Positions 19,679 to 29,710 of a stretch of DNA of 64,000 bases are shown one piece after another; the first letter of the stretch is position 1, and each line of letters begins with the position of its first letter. The stretch lies in NCBI GenBank assembly GCA_963827905.1, contig CAWHCB010000002.1:62001-126000 (forward strand), in the 5' to 3' direction. Source of the DNA: JACXTP01 sp963827905 (GTDB taxonomy: Archaea > Thermoplasmatota > Thermoplasmata > Methanomassiliicoccales > UBA472). The position numbers and the translations under genes were made by a program. The notes beneath the pieces were generated by a model. The model was not told the origin of the DNA, ran no database searches, and saw only the letters and a program-made list of their open reading frames with translations.

Positions 19679-20014
19679 TCACCTTTTAGGCAATTCCATG
19701 GCACAATTAGGACAGAGAACGCTTTCGAGAGGGATTGATTTTCCGCAGAAATTGCAATATCTCTGATATTGGGAAGATGATTGTTGTTGAGATTGATTGG
19801 AAGATGGTGGGGTGGGTTTTTGGTATGAGCCAAATACTATCACGAGAAAACCGAAAATAAAAATAATTACACCTAACCAACCAAGATTTGTTAGATAGTA
19901 CGTCGTGTCCCCCGTCCATGGGTCGTAACCCCCAATCCATCCAAAAAGCACGAACAAAATACCAAATGCCAGTAGCAGGACCCCTATTCTTCGGATCAGC
20001 ACTCTTCTTTCCAT
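19679..20014 (-). CDS. Two-helix membrane protein with C-terminal zinc ribbon
   Basis: A 111-residue protein with two membrane helices (IGVLLLAFGILFVLFGWIGG and LGVIIFIFGFLVIVFGSY), a Ser/Gln-rich linker (PSSNQSQQQSSSQYQ) and a C-terminal ribbon (YCNFCGKSIPLESVLCPNCA). It is a membrane protein that presents a cytoplasmic zinc ribbon. The gene is AT-rich like its convergent neighbour. No family assigned. Confidence 0.65.
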   Translation of the reverse strand: MERRVLIRRIGVLLLAFGILFVLFGWIGGYDPWTGDTTYYLTNLGWLGVIIFIFGFLVIVFGSYQKPTPPSSNQSQQQSSSQYQRYCNFCGKSIPLESVLCPNCAMELPKR

Positions 20015-20303
20015 TCCAGATCAATGGTTTTATCATATTGTCCATATAAATAGATGCAGTCTTGAGGCATCATCGAGGTCATATAATCGCGTCTACCAGC
20101 ATCATCTCGATCAGATCAAGGTTACTCGATGAAATAAGGCCACATATGATTATCTAAAGGGTGACACTGGTAGAGGCCCGTATCTGGGCGGCACTCCGAT
20201 TTTCAACGGTATAATCAAATTTTAAATATCTTGTGCCTAAAGACGGATGTGTCAACATCACCTGATCTTTTAAGAAAGATATCGGTCACCAGCTTTCCTT
20301 CCC
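20015..20303. other. Intergenic region
   Basis: No gene is seen. CATATAAATAG near 20045, read on the minus strand as CTATTTATATG, is a possible TATA element for the zinc-ribbon gene at 19679-20014. Confidence 0.35.
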
Positions 20304-20954
20304 TCAACCCCCAAGGATCACTGTAACGACCGTAATAATCACTCCAACCAAAGCGGTCACGATCCCGCTCCCCATTTTTTCCACCAGGTTCTTCGTCTCC
20401 CTGCGGTAGAACCCCATGATGAAGAGCACCATGATGCACATCATGTTGGAAGTGACCAACGCGTCCCCCAAATCATCTATCAGATAGAATGGCAGAACAA
20501 CGAACGCCCCAGTCCCGAGCACCAACCCTACCGTTATCGCAATTATGGTCAGGTCCTCCTTCAATGAGCTGCTTGGAGGGTCATCCTTTTTCATACCTTG
20601 CGAGATCTTATCGATTACATCCTTTCTATCTTTTTCATCCAGATAATCCAGATAGGTATCCTCCATCGCCGAATCGATCAGTTGGGTCGCCTCCACCTTT
20701 TCTCCTTTGTTCAGGTCCTTGAAGACCCTCTTCTTCCGCCTGGTCTCGAATCTGCCTTCCCAGACATAAAAGACCCCGTCGACCAGACCCCAGGCGAAAC
20801 AACATGCCAGTGCCGACTGGAGGACAATATCAACAATGTTGTCTGGAATGTCGCTGTTCAACCTGAACAGGCTGGTGAAACATACGACCATGATGACCCC
20901 GAACATGGGCTCGGCGCTGAACCAGAATCTACCTAGGTAATCTGAAACGGCCAT
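20304..20954 (-). CDS. Hypothetical membrane protein, VIT1/CCC1-like layout
   Basis: About 216 residues. Two helices (GVIMVVCFTSLFRL and VLQSALACCFAWGLVDGVFY) are followed by a charged cytoplasmic insertion of about 70 residues (RFETRRKKRVFKDLNKGEK and on) and three helices at the C-terminus (IIAITVGLVLGTGAFVVLPF, MMCIMVLFIMGFY, GIVTALVGVIITVVTVILGG). This spacing of two plus three helices around a charged insert recalls VIT1/CCC1 iron and manganese carriers, but I see no convincing metal-site motif, so I leave it as hypothetical. Start ATG 20954 is preferred because GAGGGTGA lies 6 nt upstream. Confidence 0.55.
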   Translation of the reverse strand: MAVSDYLGRFWFSAEPMFGVIMVVCFTSLFRLNSDIPDNIVDIVLQSALACCFAWGLVDGVFYVWEGRFETRRKKRVFKDLNKGEKVEATQLIDSAMEDTYLDYLDEKDRKDVIDKISQGMKKDDPPSSSLKEDLTIIAITVGLVLGTGAFVVLPFYLIDDLGDALVTSNMMCIMVLFIMGFYRRETKNLVEKMGSGIVTALVGVIITVVTVILGG

Positions 20955-21108
20955 TTCTTTCACCCTCGTTCCATAGTTCAATCGTTATAGGGGGTTGAAG
21001 TCTATCTAATATTTGTCCTGAATAGGTCCACCTTGCGGCATTCCCATCATTTGACCGAAAATTTTATTTTTATAAAAATCATTCAATAACTCGGGATGGA
21101 TGCATTCG

Positions 21109-21515
21109 ATGGATAATGTAAATGAGGTCGCTTTCTTTTCCGCTTTGGCGGTGACGGTTCCGGTAGGGGTCGCCTTGGTCCCCACAGGTCCGATGGTCCT
21201 AGGCCATTCGTTGGTCGCCATGATCATGGCTTCCGTATTGGTCCTGACCGCCGTGGCCTTGATCAACGAATGCAGGCAACCGAGGCAAGCGGTTGGAGGC
21301 GGGCAGGGCCAATTTTCCTGATCGGAGGGGTGGTCATCGGCCTGGGATCGACCGAGATCATGGCGGCATTGCTGCTGGCATTGATAGTCATCGACATTCT
21401 CTTGGGGTCTTTCACAGGAGCGGAACGATTGGTGAACCTCGGGGTGCGGAGCGCGCCAGCGATTGAGCCCATCGTGTCTCAGTCCTGTAGGAAAAGCTTG
21501 CCTTTGGCTTCCTGA
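21109..21515 (+). CDS. Hypothetical small membrane protein, one frameshift
   Basis: The first part holds helices VAFFSALAVTVPVGVALVPT and VAMIMASVLVLTAVALI; after a frame change near 21300 two more follow (IFLIGGVVIGLG and MAALLLALIVIDILLGSF). Together they suggest a four-helix protein of about 130 residues. No family recognised. The 3' end overlaps the convergent DUF1638 gene by about 37 nt in the present reading; a further indel could place the stop earlier. Confidence 0.45.
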
Positions 21516-22277
21516 TAGCATCGCTCCACAACGTTGAGGGAGCAAGGGAACCTCTGTATCTTCATTCCGAATAGATTGGCGAACTCCTCCAATTGGCGAT
21601 CGAACACGGTCGACTCCACCAGTCCTGTGTCCAGACCGACGACCACACGATAGTCCATGTACTGGAACACCTCCTTGATCTCGGACATGTCCTCTGGGTC
21701 CCTGAGCATCTGGATCTCTTGCATGAATTCCTTCCAGTTTGCCGCCCACATCGTGTTCAGGACATACGCCCCCTGCTGACCTATGAGGAACTGCCTGTAT
21801 TCCTCCGAGCCGCCCAACAATGATCCGGTGCAATCATCCACCAACATATCGTTACTTCCTTTCAGCAATGTGACCGGGACCTGGACATCTTCCAACACCT
21901 TTTCCACGTTCCGGAAGGCATAACCGCATTGGCCATAGAACATAATGAACGACTTGACATGGGGCTCCATGCATTTGATGGCCGAGTGGACCTGCTCACG
22001 AAGCAATGGCGGGCTCTGGTGCAACTCTATCGGCTTGAGCCAGATCAGTACCGACAGACCATTTCTCAGATCTAGCTCCGGGACCACATCGGGACATTTG
22101 ACCCTCAGGACGTTCTTGTTCGGGTCGATCCCAAGGATCTTCCGTTCCATCCGGTTCGATCCGGTGGCGTCGATCAGTAAAACATTGACGACATCCTGGA
22201 TCACCTCCGACCAGGTGGACGATCTCGTCCTCCATGACCTCGCATCCCACTATTCCCAGTGCCAATGGGTTGCTCAT
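21479..22277 (-). CDS. DUF1638 protein, one frameshift
   Basis: About 265 residues of the DUF1638 family. The true N-terminus is MSNPLALGIVGCEVMEDEIV, with start ATG at 22277, in a different frame from the body; the shift lies near 22200. The body contains VNVLLIDATGSN, LWLKPIELHQS-like text, MFYGQCGYAF and LVDDCTGSLLGG. DUF1638 proteins have no proven reaction and are often found with corrinoid methyltransferase genes of methanogens and acetogens. GAGGGAGGGAG precedes the start, and the ATG overlaps the stop of the methyltransferase gene (ATGA), so translation is coupled. Confidence 0.8.
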
Positions 22278-23315
22278 CTCCCTCCCTCGTTCGGGCGACC
22301 ATGGCGTTTGGTGGTCTCCACCATCGCCTTTAGGTTCTCCGTCGGGGTGTAAAGTTCCAGATTGCAGCCTGGGGCGACAGCGTCCACCCCTTCGCCCAGG
22401 CATCTCTTCGTAACCTCCTCCACCAGCCCCACATCGCCCATCAGCAGGGTCCTGGTCGGGCACAGGCTCCCGATGACCTTCATCTTTCGCCTGGACGCTG
22501 ATCCGCTTGGCCTCAGGGACAGACACGTCCTGGTCGATGCTGATGGCGTTGGCATCCACCTCCACCATCCTCTCCAACTGCTTGGTCGTCAGATTTCCAC
22601 AGACATGGAGTATCGATTCGATATCGTTCTTCCTGATCTCGTTGGCTATACGGTCATCGAACGGCTCCGCGAAGACCATGAACTGCTCATCGGTGAGGAA
22701 ATCTCCGCTTGCCAAGGAGTCATCGATGACGATCATGTCCACTCCATGGTCCGCCCCCTGTCTCGAGTATTCGAGAAGGAACTGGGTGGCCTTCTCCAGC
22801 AGCGAGGTCACCAATCCCGGGTCGTCGACCATGTCCATCATCAGCTCGTGGTCCCCCCGCAGATGCATGGCCAAGGTCAATGGCGATATGACCCCGAGCA
22901 ATATCGGCAAGGATTTCCTCTGGTTGTCAAGCACCCACGCTGCCCGCAGCACGGTCTTGGTCCTCCCGCTCGACATCGGGTCTGGGACCTCCAGTCGGTC
23001 CACGTCCTCTGGCGACCTTACCAGATGTTCTAGGACGATGGGGTGGCGCTTGGCCCCCTTCCTTCCTGTCGCCGCCCCGAAGGCAGAAACCTCGACGCTC
23101 TCGTCGAAAGGGATGCGGACGTTCTCGATGCCCGCCTCGGTGAACGCGGCCTCCGCCAACCTCGCCATCTGGTGGGGGTCATCCTGTACCAATGGGTAAT
23201 AGGCCCCTGAAGCCTTCATGAAGGCCGAGGTGGCCGTTTGCATCGGACAGATGCAGGGGGGACGGTCCACGTACTCCCCGTTCAACATGGCGTTCAACCT
23301 CTGCCATTCGTTCAT
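22274..23315 (-). CDS. Methylcobamide:CoM methyltransferase-like protein (MtaA/MtbA family), one frameshift
   Basis: A uroporphyrinogen-decarboxylase-superfamily enzyme of the MtaA/MtbA type, which moves a methyl group from a corrinoid protein to coenzyme M through a zinc thiolate. The start MNEWQRLNAMLNGEYVDRPP (GGGGAGGT upstream) and HLRGDHELMMDMVDDPG are typical. Zinc ligands are His and Cys in ILHVCGNLT and Cys in VAPGCNLELYTPTENL; the latter lies after a frameshift near 22495. Corrected length is about 347 residues. It could instead be a family member of unknown methyl donor, since no corrinoid protein or substrate methyltransferase gene is in the window. Operon with the DUF1638 gene. 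Confidence 0.8.
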
Positions 23316-23443
23316 TGTCAACCTCCCCCACACCCGATGATTATTCAGTCCTCGTCCTGGGGATTTCTATTATCGACTGCATTAATAGTTTTAATGGGGC
23401 CGGTCCGGATAACGGGAGGGATAGGGTCTCGCTCGATCACCGA

Positions 23444-23469
23444 TATTATTATATTCAAATATAATAATA
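23444..23469. repeat. Perfect AT-only inverted repeat between divergent genes
   Basis: TATTATTATATT is followed by CA and then AATATAATAATA, a perfect 12-bp inverted repeat with a 2-nt spacer. It lies 54 bp before the M28 peptidase start and about 130 bp before the divergent methyltransferase start, where it could act as promoter or operator. Confidence 0.6.
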
Positions 23470-23522
23470 ATTATAGGACTTGCTATTATATAGCGTACCA
23501 TCCTAACTTTCATGCGGTCAAT

Positions 23523-25179
23523 ATGAACCATCGTCATGCCGTTGCCGCCGTCCTCACCTCGGCCATCATGTTGGGCTCGATCCTTTGCGTCACAGCGATG
23601 GGGCCAGTGGTGATGGGCAAAGGACCGACCGAAGGTGAGCAGGTCATAGACGGTGAGGCGTTCTGGAACCATCTGACCAACATAACCACCATCTCCGACG
23701 CTCACGAAGCATATCGAGTGGCTGGCTCCACCGGCGCTGAGGCGACGGCGGACTATATCGAGCAAAGCTTCAACGAAATCGGTTTGGAAACCAGGTCGGA
23801 GGGCTTCATGTTCACCGGATGGGACCTCGATGAAGGCTCCTTCCTCAGGATCGATGAGGATGGCGACCCAAGCACCCTCGACGACGTCCATCCCATCGCG
23901 TCCTTCGTGCCAGAGGCCTTCAGTTGGCCCAAGGGAGAACGGGTCCGAGCCTTTGGAGATGGTCGTCATGCCCATGCCAGCGGCATCCAGTTACCTGGCC
24001 ATGCGAGGGGCATCACTTCCTTTGGATGAGTGGGATGAGCTCAACACCAGCGGCAAGATGGTGATCGTCGCAAGGGAGATGCGGTGGCGCAGCGACTGGG
24101 AATCTCATTTCGTCTCAAAGTTGCAGGAGCAGACCCCGGCTGGCCTGATCTATGTTTGGTACTATGATTGGATGGGCTTCGCGGAGGAGATGTCGTTCGC
24201 ATCCTCAGGCGGAAGGCCTTTGGGTCCGAACAGCGGATACCTGTGGGACCTAGGCATCCCGACGGGATCAGTGAACACCAGTGATGGCAAGGCTTTGATG
24301 GCGGCCGCCGCTGGAGGGGGGTCGCATCTCTCCATGAGGATCCCCTCGGAGATCGGGACCGTGGCCCACAGGAACGTGGTGGCGGAGGTCCCCGGTCTCG
24401 ATAAGGACCAGACCGTATTGATCACGGCGCATTATGACAGCGTCATGTGCCAGGGGGCGGTGGACAACGGCGGCGGCGTGGCCGCGATGCTCCAGATCGC
24501 CTCCCAGACCATGGAGGCGGTGCAGAGCGGAGCATTGGTCCCTAAGTACAACATGATCTTCGTGGCATTTGCGGGGGAGGAGCTTGGGATGGTCGGGAGC
24601 GCCCATTTCGTGGCCACCCACAGCAATGAGATGGAGGATTATGTGGCGATGATCAACCTGGATTGCATCGGTTCCACCCAGATGTGCATCACTGGTACCC
24701 CCGCCTCCGGTGGCATCGACCTTGACCGATTGTTCCTTGACCAGGCAGAGAAGGACGGGATCCCCTTACAGATAACCAATTCAGGCGGGTCTGACCAGGA
24801 CACCTTCCGGTCGCCTCAGGCGGTCGAGGGAAGCATCAACTCCTATTGGGGTTGGGACCTGGACCTTTCCGAGGTGAAGGCATTGGACCAGGCCACCATG
24901 GTCTACAGTCTGCCTCTCGCGTTGACAGATGGTCGGGAGGGGGCGAACGCGGGATACATCCACACCACCCGGGACGGCTTCAACGACGGCATCACATGGG
25001 TCGAAAAAGGGTCGATGGTGGGGCAGGCCCAGGTCGTGATGGGGGTCGTGATGGAGCTGAGCGGGGATGAGAGCACATCCGGAACTTCGATCTCGACCTA
25101 CATCATGATCATGGCCGTGGTCGGCTTGGCAGCGATCGGGATATGGATGGTAGTGAAGCGAAGAAAAGGGAAAATGTAA
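23523..25179 (+). CDS. Secreted M28-family metallopeptidase with C-terminal membrane anchor, one frameshift
   Basis: A zinc aminopeptidase of family M28 displayed outside the cell. The N-terminal signal region is AVAAVLTSAIMLGSILCVTA. A PA-like segment follows (frame change near 23950). The catalytic core has the zinc ligands in ITAHYDSV, VDNGGGVAAML, AFAGEELGMVGS and INLDCIGS, with a last His in YIHTTRDGF. One membrane helix (TYIMIMAVVGLAAIGIWMVV) and a basic stop KRRKGKM anchor it. Restored length is about 550 residues. It probably degrades peptides in the surroundings; nothing nearby suggests a dedicated substrate. Confidence 0.88.
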
Positions 25180-25201
25180 GGGGTTTAGGGCCGAGGGGCC
25201 A

Positions 25202-26308
25202 TCACTTATCTTGGTCGGAGCTCTTGCGCTTGGTGATGAGCTCCCTCACCTGGTCGGCCACGGTCTGCTCCTGCATGAGGGCATCTTCCACGGCCTTCAG
25301 GTCACGCTTGAGGTCCTCCGCTTTGGGTATGATGCCCAGTATGTCGTCGGCGTTACCGATGATCGCGGTCAGCTCCTCCTTGGTGGAGACATGCTTCTCG
25401 GGCAGCTTCTGGCTGACACCCAAGTATTCGGAGACACCGTCCAGCAATTTGGTGACCTCGAAGGGCAATATCCATTTTGTGGACGCACCAGCACCGAGCG
25501 CCTTCATGGTGTCCAGGGAGAGCACGGTGAGGGCTTTGGAGTCCAATGTGTAAGCACCGATGGAGAGTATCCTCAACCGCTGCGCCTCACCTTGGCTCTG
25601 CAATATGATGGCCAACCGTTCCCCCTCCGCCTCCAGGATCTTGGCCTGACGTACGCCCTCCGCTTGGAGGATGCGGGAACGCTTCTCCCCCTCAGCGTTG
25701 AGTATGGCGGCGGTCTTGGAACCATCCGCCTTTAGGATGGCCGCGCGGCGCAACCTCTCTGCAGATGTCTGCTCCTCCATGGCCTGCTTGACCTTGGGAG
25801 CAGGGTCGACCTCACGGATCTCGACCGCCTCCACCTTGACACCCCACTTGTCGGTCGCCTCGTCGAGGATGTCCCTCAACCGGAGGTTTATCTTCTCCCG
25901 GTTGGAGAGGATCTCATCCAGGTTCATGTCTCCGATGATGGACCTCAACGTGGTCTGAGCCAGATAGATGGTGGCGGACCGATAGTCGGTCACCTCGAAG
26001 AAGGCCTTCTTGGGGTCGATGACCTTGATGTATATGATGGCGTCGACGTTCACAGGTGAGTTGTCCTTGGTGATCACTTCCTGGCGCGGGACGTCCAGGA
26101 CCTGCGTCCTCAGGTCGATCTTCACGACCTCGTTGACCATCGGCGTGACGAAGTTGAACCCTTGGCTGAGGACGCGGACGAAACGCCCCAACCTCATGTA
26201 CACACCTTGTTCGTATGGCCTGATGATCTTGACGCCGCTGAGCATTATCAGCAATGCCGCGACGATCGCCAGTATCAACAAGGCTAGGATGAACCAGCTT
26301 ATCTCCAT
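25202..26308 (-). CDS. Stomatin/prohibitin-family (SPFH) membrane protein
   Basis: A 368-residue slipin-type protein: an N-terminal membrane helix (WFILALLILAIVAALLIML), then the SPFH domain starting KIIRPYEQGVYMRLGRFVRV with LDVPRQEVITKDNSPVNVDA, and a long charged coiled coil (SAERLRRAAILKADGSKTAA and on) in which AEGE units recur. Such proteins form membrane-bound oligomers that organise proteases and channels. The ATG at 26308 is chosen because GTGGAG lies 10 nt upstream. An NfeD-type gene precedes it by 26 nt, the classical partner pair. Confidence 0.93.
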   Translation of the reverse strand: MEISWFILALLILAIVAALLIMLSGVKIIRPYEQGVYMRLGRFVRVLSQGFNFVTPMVNEVVKIDLRTQVLDVPRQEVITKDNSPVNVDAIIYIKVIDPKKAFFEVTDYRSATIYLAQTTLRSIIGDMNLDEILSNREKINLRLRDILDEATDKWGVKVEAVEIREVDPAPKVKQAMEEQTSAERLRRAAILKADGSKTAAILNAEGEKRSRILQAEGVRQAKILEAEGERLAIILQSQGEAQRLRILSIGAYTLDSKALTVLSLDTMKALGAGASTKWILPFEVTKLLDGVSEYLGVSQKLPEKHVSTKEELTAIIGNADDILGIIPKAEDLKRDLKAVEDALMQEQTVADQVRELITKRKSSDQDK

Positions 26309-26334
26309 GTTTTTACTCTCCACTCATGATCGAA

Positions 26335-26797
26335 TCATCCTGATGTCTTCTCCTTCTCCTTCACCTTCACATGTACGCCCTCGCTCTCAAAGACGATCAC
26401 CCAAGCGCCCTTGGGGATCTCATGGTCGGAGGTGGCGCTCCAGGTGTCGTTCTGGATCCGAACCTTCCCCTTCAACGAGTTCGGTTTCACTGTCTCGGTG
26501 ACAATGCCCTCCCTCCCCACCATGGAAGTGGCCACGCTGGTCTCTGGAGGGCCGGGTGGGGCGAGCCTCTGGTACACCCTGATCGTCAGGTAGGTCATGG
26601 GAATCAGTAAAGCGAAGGCGATGACTCGGGGACCACCAGGAGAAGAGCACCTCGGGCCAGATAAGACCGATGAACCCTAAGATGGCCAGCACGGTCGCCG
26701 GAACTATCAGGAAGAAACCCGGGGATAGTGCCTCCGCGAGGAACAATAGTACAGCTAGTACGATCAGAACGATCGAAATCTGCATCGCCAGGTCCAT
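26335..26797 (-). CDS. NfeD-like membrane protein, one frameshift
   Basis: Short NfeD-type partner of stomatin: helices ISIVLIVLAVLLFLAEALSP and VPATVLAILGFIGLI, a third helix restored by dropping one base near 26637 (GPRVIAFALLIPMTYLTIRV), then a C-terminal OB-fold (VGREGIVTETVKPNSLKGKV, GAWVIVFESEGVHVKV). About 153 residues after correction. It lacks the N-terminal ClpP-like protease domain of long NfeD proteins. Operon with the SPFH gene. Confidence 0.85.
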
Positions 26798-26979
26798 GTT
26801 CTAATGAATTAATTTTTCCACTATTAAACAATATCACCCTCATAAGGTCATTTTTATCCTCTTTAGACAAAAAACCGGCGATTTCGACCTTGATTTGGAG
26901 GAATCAGACCCTGATTCGAGGATCTGAAGGGGTGGATAGGATTAAGTAATCTAGGGGCTCAATTCCCACCGGTGCTCAA

Positions 26980-27654
26980 ATGACCCAGGTAGAGACGACT
27001 TCAGAGCAGGCCGGCCGGATACCGCTAATCGGCGATCGTTTCCCGGAGATGGAGGTAAAGACCACACACGGCACGATGAAGCTGCCCACCGATTACACTG
27101 GGAAATGGTTCATCCTCTTCAGCCATCCTGCGGACTTCACTCCGGTCTGTACGACCGAGTTCATCGCCTTTGCGAAGAGGGCGGAGAGATTTGAGGCCCT
27201 CGATACCAAGCTCATAGGTCTATCCATAGACCAGGTTTTCTCGCACATCAAATGGGTCGAGTGGATCGAGGACAACCTCAAGGTGTCCGTCAACTTCCCG
27301 GTGATCGCAGACGACGTTGGGAAGGTGGCCGGTCAGCTGGGCATGATCCATTCCGCCAGGGCGGCAAACACCGTGCGTGCGGTCTTCATCGTCGACCCCA
27401 ACGGTATAATCCGTCTCATCATCTACTACCCCCAGGAGGTGGGCCGGAGCATAGATGAGGTCGTCAGGTCACTGACCGCTCTTCAGTTCAGCGACTCCAA
27501 CAAGGTCTCGACCCCAGAGAACTGGCCCAACAATGAGTTCCTCGGTGACAAGGTCATCATCCCCCCACCGCGCACTTACAAGGAGGCCATGGAGCGGAAG
27601 AAGAAGATCGGGACGGACTGCTACGATTGGTGGTTCTGCACGAAAAAGGTTTGA
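26980..27654 (+). CDS. Peroxiredoxin (archaeal Prx6/AhpC-TSA type)
   Basis: A 224-residue thiol peroxidase that reduces hydrogen peroxide and organic peroxides. The peroxidatic Cys57 lies in HPADFTPVCTTEF, and the resolving arm is at the far C-terminus, where Cys214 and Cys220 occur in TDCYDWWFC, the pattern of archaeal 2-Cys enzymes within the Prx6 group. ARAANTVRAVFIVDPNGIIR is also typical. Intact reading frame, stand-alone gene. It ends in a region shared with the convergent permease gene, with an AT-rich palindrome between. Confidence 0.95.
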   Translation: MTQVETTSEQAGRIPLIGDRFPEMEVKTTHGTMKLPTDYTGKWFILFSHPADFTPVCTTEFIAFAKRAERFEALDTKLIGLSIDQVFSHIKWVEWIEDNLKVSVNFPVIADDVGKVAGQLGMIHSARAANTVRAVFIVDPNGIIRLIIYYPQEVGRSIDEVVRSLTALQFSDSNKVSTPENWPNNEFLGDKVIIPPPRTYKEAMERKKKIGTDCYDWWFCTKKV

Positions 27655-27825
27655 GGCCAGGCCATCGCCCTGAACTGGTGTAGGTCCATTCATCTAGCCA
27701 TGAGGAAGGCTCCTTACCTCAGGTTCCCCCGATTTCAGAGACCGTCTTGGTCTTACCTCGCTCCATAGATGATAAGGTCAGACGAACAGGACGGACCACA
27801 TTAGGCGCGTCAGATTTTAGTGCAA

Positions 27826-27872
27826 TATTAATTTATTATAATAATATATTATAATTAAATTATATATATTAT
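27826..27872. terminator. AT-only palindromic region between convergent genes
   Basis: The stretch contains TTATAAT and ATTATAA as inverted arms around AATAT, extended imperfectly by AATTTA and TTAAATT. It lies between the ends of the peroxiredoxin and permease genes and is rich in T-runs on both strands, so a bidirectional terminator is likely. The GC-rich context makes it stand out. Confidence 0.5.
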
Positions 27873-29169
27873 TGTAATAGAATTATCGAAATCAGCAATG
27901 TGACGATGGTGACGACGATCCCACCCTTGACGAACTGCCAGAAGGTCACCAGGACACCTTGCTTCCTCGCCCCCTCCACCACGATGACGTTCGCCGCCGC
28001 ACCGAGTATGGTGGCATTCCCGGCCAGGGTGGAGCTGGAGGCCAAGGTCAACCACATCTTGTCGCTGTTCAGGTCCGCCACGAATGGGGAAAGCAGAATG
28101 ACCGCTGGAACGTTGCTGATGAGGTTCGACAGCAAAGCGGTGAACACGGTCAGGCCGGACACGGTGGCTATCCCGCCATCGTTGACGGAATTGAATCCGT
28201 CCAGCATCTCCTGCAGCACTCCTGATGTATCCAAGCCCTTGAGCAGGATGAACAGTCCGATGAAAAAGAGGAGCAAGGTCCAGTCGACCTTCTTGGCCAT
28301 GATGACATAGCCAGCGCTTTGGTTCAGGAACGGTAGGACGATCAGGACCGTCAATCCGCCCAGAAGCGCCACCAAAGCGAGGGAGATCCCAAGCCAGTTG
28401 GAGAGGACAAAGCCGGTGAACACCACGCCAAGCACGAACACCACGAAATAAATGGAACGGTGGACCGGCCGCAACGGCAGGTCTCGCAATGCGGCGCTGG
28501 CATCTATCGGTTTGGGAGCTTTGGAACACCCCGTTCCTGCCTGATGGAACGTTCTTGGAGAACTGTCTTGCGATACACTAACCAGATGATGCCGATCGCC
28601 GCCACCAGGGAAAGGACCGCCACCGGGGCCAGTCCGATGAAGAACTGATTGAACGATATCCCTGATTGTACCGCGATGTACGCGTTCTGAGGGTTGCCCA
28701 CCGGGGTGGCCACGCTGCCAATGTTGGCGGCGCAGGCCTCGGCCACCAGGAAAGGCACCGGGTTGGCCCCGATCATCTGACAGACCTTGATCACTATGGG
28801 CGTGAAGATGAGCACCACGGTGTCGTTCAGGATGAGGGCGGAGAGCACCGCCGTGACCACCATGAGGAGGACAAGGAACTGGAAATGGTTCTTGGAGCGA
28901 ATGACCAGACGTATCGATACCCACGTGAAGAATCCGCACAGCTCCAGCCCGACCACCAGCAGCATCATCCCCAGGAGCAGGCCTAGCGTGCCCAGGTCGA
29001 TCGCCTCCCATGCCTCCTGGGGGGTGACGATGCCAAGTAGGACCATGAGGCCAGCCCCGATCAGCGCGGCAAGGTAACGGTCGACCTTGAAGACCTTGAA
29101 ATCCCTCACCGAGATCAGGACATAGGTCAGGATGAAAATGGCCAGGGCGAGGACCATCACCGTTTGCAT
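27869..29169 (-). CDS. ArsB/NhaD-superfamily permease, one frameshift
   Basis: A polytopic ion transporter of the ArsB/NhaD (IT) superfamily. The first half (MQTVMVLALAIFILTYVLIS, LILNDTVVLIFTPIVI, IGSVATPVGNPQNAYIAVQS) and second half (ISNVPAVILLSPF, SSSTLAGNATILGAAANVIV) carry the inverted-repeat hairpin motifs NDTVVL/NVPAVI and GNPQN/GAAANV of this superfamily. The frame breaks near 28515. About 433 residues, normal length. The substrate (arsenite, sodium/proton or dicarboxylate) cannot be told from sequence. Confidence 0.88.
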
Positions 29170-29212
29170 TCAAGGTGCAAATGCCACTGACACTAAAAAA
29201 GGTTCGAGATTG

Positions 29213-29653
29213 TCAGACTCCCGGGTTACGCACGACATGGTCCAGGACGTAGATGATGTCGATCTCCTCGAAACCGAGGGGTCGGACCTTCTTGTCCAGG
29301 ATCTGAAGGAGCTCGGCGTTGCTCTCAGCGCTGATGCGGAACATGATGCGCCTCTCCCCGGTGGTATGCAGAACCTCGCTGACGTTCTCCACTCCCAGCA
29401 ACTGGGAGATGGCCTCCCCCTCCTTCTCTGGCGGGATGTTGGTGGAAACATAGGCGTCAGCGTTAATGCCGACCCGACCCTCATTGACGATCGCCGAGTA
29501 GCCCATGATGGTTCGCTCATCCTCCATCTTCTTGATCCTATCACGGATGGTGGAGGGCGACCGGTCCAGCATGGTGCCGATCTCCTCATTCGTCAGCTTA
29601 CCGTTCTTCTGAAGGATGGTAAGGATCCTCTGGTCGAGGTCGTCCTGCGACAT
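29213..29653 (-). CDS. Lrp/AsnC-family transcriptional regulator
   Basis: A 146-residue regulator: an N-terminal winged helix-turn-helix (LDQRILTILQKNGKLTNEEI, then MLDRSPSTIRDRIKKME) and a C-terminal RAM/ALF ligand-binding domain (VYSTN-like beta strands, VENVSEVLHTTGERRIMFRI). Such proteins usually sense amino acids. The gene lies 43 nt before the permease gene on the same strand, which could be its target. Intact. Confidence 0.9.
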   Translation of the reverse strand: MSQDDLDQRILTILQKNGKLTNEEIGTMLDRSPSTIRDRIKKMEDERTIMGYSAIVNEGRVGINADAYVSTNIPPEKEGEAISQLLGVENVSEVLHTTGERRIMFRISAESNAELLQILDKKVRPLGFEEIDIIYVLDHVVRNPGV

Positions 29654-29710
29654 TCATTCAGTCAATTGAACTGCCGAGCATTTATTGTTTCCTCGGAGTT
29701 CGGACCTCGC

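Noticed and set aside
21479..23315. Amber (TAG) codons read as pyrrolysine in the methyltransferase region
   Set aside because: The breaks are frame changes, not in-frame TAG codons, and MtaA/MtbA enzymes do not need pyrrolysine; no pyl genes are in the window.
27826..27872. Replication origin at the AT-only stretch
   Set aside because: No repeated origin-recognition boxes and no orc1/cdc6 gene nearby; the position between convergent genes fits termination.
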